A stretch of DNA of 47,720 bases, taken from JBNKHH01 sp050290245 (GTDB lineage: Bacteria; Pseudomonadota; Alphaproteobacteria; Rhodobacterales; Rhodobacteraceae). The position numbers were made by a program, and so were the translations under genes. Under the pieces are notes generated by a model that was not told the origin of the DNA, searched no databases, and was given only the letters and a program-made list of their open reading frames with translations. This document shows, in pieces, positions 42,047 to 47,720 of this stretch; position 1 is the stretch's first letter; each line of letters begins with the position of its first letter. The DNA lies in assembly GCA_050290245.1 (NCBI GenBank), contig JBNKHH010000022.1:1-47720 (forward strand), read 5' to 3'.

Positions 42047-42060
42047 TTGATTTGAATCAT
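42047..42060. promoter_or_regulatory. FNR/FnrL-type box, bidirectional promoter
   Basis: TTGAT-TTGA-ATCAT differs from the FNR consensus TTGATNNNNATCAA at one base. Its centre lies about 31-32 bp from a -10-like element on each side: CATACT on the minus strand (42025-42020) towards the 126-aa gene, and TAGGCT on the plus strand (42083-42088) towards ppsA. This is the class II activator arrangement (site centred near -41.5) in both directions. Confidence 0.65.
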
Positions 42061-42114
42061 CACCATGTCCGGCGCGGAGTCTTAGGCTTTCGACAGTTGG
42101 CGATGGAGGCAGCA

Positions 42115-44505
42115 ATGAATGACACGGACATCACGAACTCGAACCTGATCTGGCTGGAGAACCTGCGTCGGGGCGATGTCGGCTTGGTTGGCGGCAAGAA
42201 CTCCTCGCTTGGCGAGATGCTCCAGACCCTGGGTGCCGCCGGAATCAAGGTGCCGCCAGGCTTTGCGACGACCTCCTCTGCCTACCGCAAGTTCCTGGAT
42301 GAAAACGCCTTCGGCGACGTCCTGCGCGAGGAACTGGGCCGCCTGGCCGATGGACGCGCAACGCTTGCTCAGGCCGGGGCGGCCATCCGGCAAACCATCG
42401 CTGGCGGCGCCTGGCCTGCCGACCTTGAGAAAGACATCCGCGCTGCCTACCGCGAATTGGCCCGGCGCACGGGCAACGGCGAGCCCGCTGTCGCCGTCCG
42501 CTCGTCCGCCACGGCCGAAGATCTGCCCGACGCCAGCTTTGCAGGCCAGCAGGAAACCTTCCTGAACGTCGTCGGAGAAGACGCATTGTTGACGGCCTGC
42601 CGCCGCTGTTATGCCTCGCTGTTCACCGACCGCGCGATCAGCTACCGCGAGATCCAGGGGTTCGATCACATGGAAGTCGCGCTTTCGATCGGTGTGCAGC
42701 TCATGGTGCGTTCGGATATCGGGGGATCAGGCGTCATGTTCTCGCTCGATACCGAAAGCGGTTTCGACAAGATCGTCCTGATCAACGCGGCCTGGGGACT
42801 CGGCGAGAACGTCGTGCAGGGCGCGGTCAGCCCGGATGAATACCAAGTTTACAAGCCGTTCCTCGACAAACCCAACCTGACCCCGATCGTCCACAAGGGA
42901 CTTGGCGCCAAGAAGATCAAGATGATCTATGGCGGCGAGAAAGGCACCCGCAACGTGCCTACGTCCAAAGCCGAACGCGCGGCCTTTGTCCTGTCGGACC
43001 CCGAAATCCTTGAGCTTTCCCGTGCTGCCGTTGCCATCGAAAATCACTATGGCTGCCCGATGGATATGGAATGGGCTCGCGACGGCGAAAACGGCGTACT
43101 CTACATCGTGCAGGCCCGGCCCGAAACTGTGCAATCGCGCGCGGCGGTCGGAGCCATTAAGACCTATCGTATCGAGAAAAAGGGCAAGACGCTCTTGACT
43201 GGCCTCAGTGTCGGCGGCGCCGTGGCCACCGGCGAGGTCTGCATGATCGAAAGCGCCGAGGACATCGACAAGTTCGTCGACGGCTCGGTCCTTGTAACGT
43301 CGACGACCGACCCGGACTGGGTTCCGATCATGAAACGCGCCGCTGCAATCGTCACAGATCATGGCGGCCGGACCTCGCACGCCGCCATTGTCAGCCGCGA
43401 GCTGGGCGTGCCCGCCATCGTCGGCACCGGCGAGGGCACGCATATCCTGCATGACCACCAGATGGTCACCGTATCCTGCGCCGAGGGCGAGGAAGGCATG
43501 GTCTATGACGGTGCCGCCGAGTTCTCGGTGGAAGAGGTCATGCTTGATCAGGTTCCCGAGACGAAAACGCGCGTGATGCTGAACCTCGCGAACCCCTCGG
43601 CCGCGATGCGCTGGTGGCGCCTGCCCGCCGACGGCGTGGGGCTGGCGCGCATGGAGTTCGTGGTCAGCAACGAGGTCAAGGTCCACCCGCTGGCCCTGAC
43701 CCGCTATGACAAGCTGACGTCCCCGGATGACCGCGACGCCATCGACCGGCTGACGCGCGGCTATGCCGAACGCGAAGAATATTTCGTCGACAAGCTCGCC
43801 ATGGGCCTCAGCCGGATCGCGGCGGTGGCCTATCCGCATCCGACTATTATCCGGATGAGCGATTTCAAAACCAACGAATATGCCGACCTCCTGGGCGGGC
43901 GCGATTTCGAGCCCAACGAAGAAAACCCGATGATCGGGTTCCGGGGCGCCTCGCGCTATTACTCGCACGCCTACCGAGATGGCTTTGCCCTCGAATGCAA
44001 GGCCATCAAGCGCCTGCGCGAAAGCCTTGGGTTCGACAACGTCGTCGTTATGATCCCCTTCTGCCGGACTGTCGAAGAAGCCGACCGCGTGCTCGATGTC
44101 ATGGCCGCAAACGGGCTGGTGCGCGGGGAGAACGGGCTAGAAATCTATGTCATGTGCGAGATCCCCTCGAACGTCATCAATGGCGAAGCCTTTGCCGAAC
44201 GCTTTGACGGGTTCTCGATCGGATCGAACGACCTGACCCAGCTGACGCTTGGCATCGACCGGGATTCCGAGGCCCTGGCCGAGTTGTTCAGCGAACGTGA
44301 CCCGGCGGTGCTGTGGATGATCGAAACCATCATCGAAAAGGCGCATAAGGCGGGCCGCAAGGTCGGGTTGTGCGGGCAGGCACCCAGCAACGACCCGGAC
44401 TTTGCGCGATTGCTGGTCAGAGCCGGGATCGACACGATATCCGTCACGCCAGACAGCTTCATCGCCGTCCGCCAGAACGTCGCGGCGGCTGAATCCGAAG
44501 GCTGA
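42115..44505 (+). CDS. ppsA: Phosphoenolpyruvate synthase
   Basis: 796-aa enzyme making PEP from pyruvate and ATP (AMP and phosphate released), used in gluconeogenesis. The ATP-grasp half opens with GLVGGKNSSLGEM and contains VRSSATAEDLPDASFAGQQETFLN. The swivelling domain carries catalytic His422 in DHGGRTSHAAIVSRELG. The C-terminal PEP/pyruvate barrel ends with EIPSNVINGEAFAERFDGFSIGSNDLTQLTLGIDRDS and LCGQAPSNDPDFA with its catalytic Cys. GGAGG lies 6 nt before the ATG at 42115; an ATG at 42103 is an alternative. The FNR-like box upstream predicts induction under low oxygen. It shares one base with the next gene (TGATG). Confidence 0.95.
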   Translation: MNDTDITNSNLIWLENLRRGDVGLVGGKNSSLGEMLQTLGAAGIKVPPGFATTSSAYRKFLDENAFGDVLREELGRLADGRATLAQAGAAIRQTIAGGAWPADLEKDIRAAYRELARRTGNGEPAVAVRSSATAEDLPDASFAGQQETFLNVVGEDALLTACRRCYASLFTDRAISYREIQGFDHMEVALSIGVQLMVRSDIGGSGVMFSLDTESGFDKIVLINAAWGLGENVVQGAVSPDEYQVYKPFLDKPNLTPIVHKGLGAKKIKMIYGGEKGTRNVPTSKAERAAFVLSDPEILELSRAAVAIENHYGCPMDMEWARDGENGVLYIVQARPETVQSRAAVGAIKTYRIEKKGKTLLTGLSVGGAVATGEVCMIESAEDIDKFVDGSVLVTSTTDPDWVPIMKRAAAIVTDHGGRTSHAAIVSRELGVPAIVGTGEGTHILHDHQMVTVSCAEGEEGMVYDGAAEFSVEEVMLDQVPETKTRVMLNLANPSAAMRWWRLPADGVGLARMEFVVSNEVKVHPLALTRYDKLTSPDDRDAIDRLTRGYAEREEYFVDKLAMGLSRIAAVAYPHPTIIRMSDFKTNEYADLLGGRDFEPNEENPMIGFRGASRYYSHAYRDGFALECKAIKRLRESLGFDNVVVMIPFCRTVEEADRVLDVMAANGLVRGENGLEIYVMCEIPSNVINGEAFAERFDGFSIGSNDLTQLTLGIDRDSEALAELFSERDPAVLWMIETIIEKAHKAGRKVGLCGQAPSNDPDFARLLVRAGIDTISVTPDSFIAVRQNVAAAESEG

Positions 44506-45389
44506 TGCGGCTCGCCACGTTCAACCTGCAAAACCTGCGTCTGCGCATCCGAGACGGACAGCCGGCGCTTGATCCGGCCGCCGACCTTGATGGACCGGAG
44601 GTCGCGCGCGTGCCGGATGCCGGCGCCGACCGGCGGTTGACGGCAGAGGTCATCACACAGTCCAACGCCGACATCGTCGCCCTGCAGGAAGTCTTTGACG
44701 CCGCCACGCTGGAATATTTCCACGACACCTTTCTCGTTCCGGCGGGTTCCACCTATCCGTTCCGGTATTGCCTTCCCGGCAACGACGGGCGCGGACGCGA
44801 TGTGGCCGCTCTCTCGCGGCGCGCGCCCCTGAACGTGCAAAGCCATGCGCGGTGCACCGGTGCCGATCTCGGCCTTTTCGACCTGCCAGAGCGCCTGAGG
44901 GACCGCCCGCTGTTCCGCCGCGATTGCCTGCGCCTCGACTTTCAGGCCGTCAGCCTCTTTGTCTGCCACCTGAAAGCGCCCTACCCCGACCCGGAGGCCG
45001 CTTTCGAGACCCGAAACGCAGAGGCCCGCGGGCTGCGCCGGATCATCGAGACCGCTTTCCCCGAACCGGCGCGCGAAAACTGGATCGTGATCGGCGATTT
45101 CAACGAGCCGAAAGCCACGGCAGCCCCGTCAGCCCTTGAGCCGCTCACCAAAGGGTTCGCAATTGACCTTATGGACCGCCTGCCCGCCGGCACCGACTGG
45201 ACCTATGAAGCGCCCGTCGCCCACGCCCACAGCCGCCCTGACCGGATCTTCGTCTCGCAAAAGCTCGCGCGGGATTTTCCCAAGGCCCGGCCAGAGATCA
45301 TCCGCACGGCCATGCAGCCAACCAACGAGCCGGACAGCCCCCGCGCCAGCGATCATGCCCTGATCTGCGTGGACCTGCCGGGCCTGTGA
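44505..45389 (+). CDS. Endonuclease/exonuclease/phosphatase-family protein
   Basis: 294-aa EEP-fold hydrolase. Motifs: ATFNLQNLRL with the metal-binding Asn, DIVALQEVFD with the catalytic Glu, FVCHLKAP, WIVIGDFNEPKA (Asp-x-Asn) and the terminal SDHALI. No signal peptide is evident, so a cytoplasmic metal-dependent phosphoesterase is expected. Members act on DNA, RNA, lipids or small phosphoesters, and the substrate cannot be chosen here. The start overlaps the ppsA stop by one nucleotide (TGATG), so it is expressed from the ppsA promoter by reinitiation. Confidence 0.88.
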   Translation: MRLATFNLQNLRLRIRDGQPALDPAADLDGPEVARVPDAGADRRLTAEVITQSNADIVALQEVFDAATLEYFHDTFLVPAGSTYPFRYCLPGNDGRGRDVAALSRRAPLNVQSHARCTGADLGLFDLPERLRDRPLFRRDCLRLDFQAVSLFVCHLKAPYPDPEAAFETRNAEARGLRRIIETAFPEPARENWIVIGDFNEPKATAAPSALEPLTKGFAIDLMDRLPAGTDWTYEAPVAHAHSRPDRIFVSQKLARDFPKARPEIIRTAMQPTNEPDSPRASDHALICVDLPGL

Positions 45390-45399
45390 CGCACGGCTG

Positions 45400-46083
45400 C
45401 TAGCCCAGGAAATCCAGGAGAAGCGCTGCCACCCTGTCGGGCTGTTCCAGCGGTGCGAAATGGCCTGCGTCCTCAACGATTTCCAGGCGGGCATCGAGCA
45501 ATAGCCGCTGCATCTTTTCGTGCTGTTCCACGGGGCTCCACGCGTCCTGGCGCCCGACAATCAAAAGGACCGGACACGAAATGTCACCGATATAGGCCGC
45601 TGCGTCAGGTCTGTTCACAAGTGCCTTAATCTGGCGGGCATGAAGCGCCGGATCCTTGGCCAGAACCATGTCGTACAAAACGGTCATCAGCCTCTGGTTG
45701 GCCCGGTTCGGTTCATGGACCATGCCCGGCAGCCATCTATCCGCCAGCGCTTGCATCCCTTGCTCATAGGCAAAGCGCACGATTTCTTGTCGCTTCTCCA
45801 CCTCACCATCCTTCAGGGGATGGATACCTGTATCCATCAGCGCCAGCCGCTCAATCCTGTCGGGTGCGAGCCGGGCCATCTCCAGCGCGACTCGCGCGCC
45901 CATGGAATGCCCCGCGACCCGCAACTGACCGGGATGGGCCGCCAGGCAATCTTCTGCCATGCGCGTCAGAGAGTCCTGCCGCGACAAGTCAGCAACGGCG
46001 ATCTCACCGTCCAAGGCATCCAACGCGGGCTGCCAGACGGTTGCGTCGCACAAAAGACCGGGGATCAGGAGAATCTTCGTCAT
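45400..46083 (-). CDS. Alpha/beta-fold hydrolase
   Basis: 227-aa cytoplasmic serine hydrolase. The sequence starts MTKILLIPGLLCDATVWQPAL (oxyanion-hole region) and carries the nucleophile elbow GHSMG with Ser60, the acid Asp180 in GRQDAWSP, and His208 in AGHFAPLEQPD. It resembles carboxylesterase or lactonase-type members of the BioH/pimeloyl-ester group; the substrate is unknown. AGAGG precedes the ATG at 46083. It converges on the EEP gene with 10 nt between stops. It is the last host gene before the tRNA remnant. Confidence 0.9.
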   Translation of the reverse strand: MTKILLIPGLLCDATVWQPALDALDGEIAVADLSRQDSLTRMAEDCLAAHPGQLRVAGHSMGARVALEMARLAPDRIERLALMDTGIHPLKDGEVEKRQEIVRFAYEQGMQALADRWLPGMVHEPNRANQRLMTVLYDMVLAKDPALHARQIKALVNRPDAAAYIGDISCPVLLIVGRQDAWSPVEQHEKMQRLLLDARLEIVEDAGHFAPLEQPDRVAALLLDFLG

Positions 46084-46279
46084 GGCCTCTGCGTATTTTA
46101 AGATCGGGCTAATTTGGAACGATCCGAATAGCACCGGTCGGTTCAGCCACAGTGCTCGTTATCATAGGCCGGCATGTCTCGACGCCAAGGACGATTTCTC
46201 CCGAATGCCGCTGCGGCACCGACAAGGATCTTCGGCAAGCGAAGAACACCCCTGGCGGTCGTCAACATGTCTGGCGAAA
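46084..46279. other. Spacer between hydrolase gene and tRNA remnant
   Basis: 196 nt with no gene I can support. It includes the hydrolase promoter region. On the minus strand it is what originally lay downstream of the tRNA-Thr gene. A 5-bp stem (CTTCG/CGAAG near 46230) is too weak to call a terminator. Confidence 0.4.
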
Positions 46280-46324
46280 TGGTGCCCCCACACGGACTCG
46301 AACCGCGGACCTACTGATTACAAA
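46280..46324 (-). mobile_element. Attachment site: 3' part of tRNA-Thr(UGU)
   Basis: Minus-strand 45-nt remnant running from the anticodon loop (TTTGTAA, anticodon TGT) through variable loop and T arm (CGCGG-TTCGAGT-CCGTG) to the acceptor strand TGGGGGC and ACCA. The D arm, the 5' acceptor strand and the 5' side of the anticodon stem are missing: the preceding bases (GCGG) cannot pair with AATCAG. With an integrase gene 193 nt away this is the recombination-site copy left after integration. The CCA end faces the host genes, so the element lies to the right and the intact tRNA should be at its other end. Confidence 0.85.
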
Positions 46325-46337
46325 CCGCGATTGGGCG

Positions 46338-46357
46338 ATTTCTCCCTATTTCTCCCA
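46338..46357 (+). repeat. Short tandem repeat ATTTCTCCC(T/A)
   Basis: Two adjacent 10-bp units, ATTTCTCCCT and ATTTCTCCCA, followed by a partial third (ATTTCC), within 15 nt of the tRNA remnant. They may be accessory sites of the attachment region. Confidence 0.45.
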
Positions 46358-46454
46358 TTTCCGCTAACCTTCTAAAAATGACGCAAAAGCAATTAGTTGC
46401 CTTGATTTCTTGAACGCTCCTCTTGCATGCTTTTCGCCATGAACTGCTACACGC

Positions 46455-46492
46455 TGCTTCCGTAGTGCTTCCGTGAGAAGCGCCGGAAGCAC
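46455..46492. repeat. Three TGCTTCCG repeats ahead of the integrase gene
   Basis: TGCTTCCGT at 46455-46463 and 46466-46474 (11-bp period), and an inverted copy CGGAAGCA at 46484-46491. The last two copies form a 9-bp inverted repeat, GTGCTTCCG / CGGAAGCAC, with a 10-nt loop. Position and phasing suit integrase arm-type sites or an excisionase/repressor operator. Confidence 0.6.
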
Positions 46493-46516
46493 GAGAACCG
46501 GGAGACAAACGGGCAT

Positions 46517-47710
46517 ATGAAACTGACAAAACGCGCGGTCGATGCGCTGGAAATTGGGAGCAAGGATTATCTGGTCTGGGACACAGAGGTTTCCGGGTTC
46601 GGTCTGCGGGTCTACCCGTCTGGCAAAAAGGCTTACCTCGTTCAATACCGCGTTGGTCGTCGCACGCGCAGGTTCACAATCGGAGCGCATGGCGTGGTGA
46701 CCGCCGAGCAAGCCCGGAGCGAGGCGAAACGGCAACTCGGCGACGTTGTACGCGGTGAGGACCCGTCTGGCTCAAAACAGGCACGGTTGCAGGCCCCGAC
46801 CGTTGCCGCGCTCTGCGACCGCTTTCTGACCGAATACGCGGAGCGCCACTGCAAGCCTTCGACCGTCCGCGACTATTCCAGCAGCATTCGCCGGTTCGTT
46901 AAACCCACCTTTGGCGCAATGCTTATCAATGATGTGACCCGCGCTGATGTTGCCACGCTGCATTTTAAGATCAGTCAGAAAACACCTTATCAGGCAAACC
47001 GGGTTTTGGGGCTGATTTCCAAGATGTTCAACACAGCCGAAGATTGGGGGCTGCGGGCCGAAGGAACCAACCCGGCGCGGCGAGTCAAGAAGAACAAAGA
47101 AGAGGAAAAGAAACGCTATCTACGAGAAGAAGAACAGGCCCGACTTGGCGAGGTCTTATTCCAAAGCCTCGAAGACGGCAGCGAGACGATCCACATCGTT
47201 TCAGCGATCATGCTGCTGATGCTAACCGGGTGCCGTATGGGCGAGATCACCAAACTAAAGTGGGCCTATGTGCATCACACGCACCTCGACCTGCCTGACA
47301 GCAAGACTGGACGGCGGCACATCCCACTGCCCCGTGAAGCTTATGACATCCTCATGAGCCTGCCCCGGCGCGAAGGGAACCCCTATGTGATCCTTGGCAA
47401 CACCGAACACGGTTACCTGACGGACCTCGAAAAACCGTGGCGGCGCATTCGAAAACGCGCCGGTCTGGAAGACGTGCGCATCCACGATCTGCGGCACACC
47501 TATGCATCGGTGGCGATGAAAGATGGGATTGACCCGTTCACGCTTAAGGAAATTCTGGGCCACAAGAACCTATCTACGACGCTGCGGTACGCGCACCTCG
47601 CGGATGGCGCGGTTCAACGGGCCGCCGGATCGGTTGCGTCTCGGTTGGCGGGCCCGATCAACCGGCGGAAACCGGACGCAACAACCGGGCATTTGCGGGT
47701 GGTAAGGTAA
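46517..47710 (+). CDS. Tyrosine-type site-specific integrase
   Basis: Complete 397-aa recombinase. The N-terminal arm-binding domain is of the DUF4102/P4-integrase type (MKLTKRAVDALEIGSKDYLVWDTEVSGFGLRV), followed by a core-binding SAM-like domain at about 95-185. The catalytic residues are Arg240 (TGCRMGE), Lys263 (SKTG), His323 and Arg326 (HDLRH), His349 (LGHKNLSTT) and the nucleophile Tyr358 (RYAHL), so the protein should be active. GGGAG lies upstream of the ATG at 46517. It reads away from the tRNA remnant into DNA beyond the window. Such integrases typically insert islands into tRNA 3' ends. Confidence 0.95.
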   Translation: MKLTKRAVDALEIGSKDYLVWDTEVSGFGLRVYPSGKKAYLVQYRVGRRTRRFTIGAHGVVTAEQARSEAKRQLGDVVRGEDPSGSKQARLQAPTVAALCDRFLTEYAERHCKPSTVRDYSSSIRRFVKPTFGAMLINDVTRADVATLHFKISQKTPYQANRVLGLISKMFNTAEDWGLRAEGTNPARRVKKNKEEEKKRYLREEEQARLGEVLFQSLEDGSETIHIVSAIMLLMLTGCRMGEITKLKWAYVHHTHLDLPDSKTGRRHIPLPREAYDILMSLPRREGNPYVILGNTEHGYLTDLEKPWRRIRKRAGLEDVRIHDLRHTYASVAMKDGIDPFTLKEILGHKNLSTTLRYAHLADGAVQRAAGSVASRLAGPINRRKPDATTGHLRVVR

Positions 47711-47720
47711 CGGCCGGTAA

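Noticed and set aside
42727..43968. 413-codon minus-strand open frame
   Set aside because: Lies entirely opposite ppsA, no family motifs, His/Asp/Gly-rich composition typical of reverse-complemented GC-rich coding sequence.
46280..46355. Intact tRNA-Thr gene
   Set aside because: Only the anticodon loop to CCA is present; the 5' acceptor strand, D arm and 5' anticodon stem cannot be found, so it is a fragment.
46152..46375. Plus-strand open frame of about 70 codons
   Set aside because: It reads through the tRNA-Thr remnant in antisense and has no protein-like features.
1..47720. CRISPR array, rRNA, complete insertion sequence or prophage structural genes
   Set aside because: No regularly spaced repeats, rRNA-like sequence, transposase or phage structural ORF seen; the only mobile-element signals are the tRNA remnant and integrase at the right end.

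Overview
The window reads as core chromosome of a GC-rich alphaproteobacterium, most likely a Rhodobacterales/Roseobacter-type marine bacterium. This rests on family content and gene order read from the sequence, not on a database search: a yfgM-bamB-der cluster, a four-subunit sarcosine oxidase (soxBDAG), ccmI-ruvX-DUF1289, an Atm1-type ABC exporter, DUF2478, and an FNR-type promoter. The last 1.4 kb is different: it is the edge of an integrated element next to a tRNA-Thr remnant.

Layout. 1-3044 (minus): der (cut by the window edge), a BamB-like lipoprotein and a YfgM-like membrane TPR protein. 3240-8203 (plus): an RND efflux adaptor and permease behind an inverted-repeat operator candidate. 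8217-13705: Atm1-type ABC exporter, LysM membrane protein, LOG-family phosphoribohydrolase, RarD-type permease, host-attachment-family protein. 13892-15296: iron superoxide dismutase and a DUF924 protein. 15379-20845: sarcosine oxidase soxB-soxD-soxA-soxG, with an opposing 40-codon membrane ORF in the soxB-soxD gap. 21007-22921: ccmI-ruvX-DUF1289, overlapping by 4 nt at each junction. 22952-26539: an unknown secreted protein, rmuC and mutL. 26681-28512: yebC and a YihY/BrkB membrane protein.

28648-31691 (minus): a secreted FG-GAP/ASPIC (CRTAC1-type) protein whose start overlaps the stop of a periplasmic di-heme oxidoreductase. 31991-35408 (plus): a xylose-type sugar ABC importer (xylF, xylH, single-domain ATPase), with a terminator-like hairpin between the binding protein and the permease. 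35758-36987: DEAD-box RNA helicase, convergent with an Acr3 arsenite permease. 37002-41980 (minus): read from its promoter, an unknown 126-aa protein, a Ca2+-type P-ATPase, DUF2892, DUF2478 and acr3. 42115-45389 (plus): PEP synthase and an endonuclease/exonuclease/phosphatase-family protein. These two divergent units share one FNR-like box placed correctly for promoters in both directions. 45400-46083: an alpha/beta hydrolase.

46280-46324 is the 3' part of a tRNA-Thr(UGU) gene on the minus strand, lacking its 5' half. It is followed by repeat elements and a complete tyrosine integrase reading into the unseen right-hand DNA. The best candidates for something new are the CRTAC1/di-heme pair, the FNR-controlled divergent unit with its unknown first gene, the C9 tract inside mutL, the soxD/soxB microprotein, and the island boundary.
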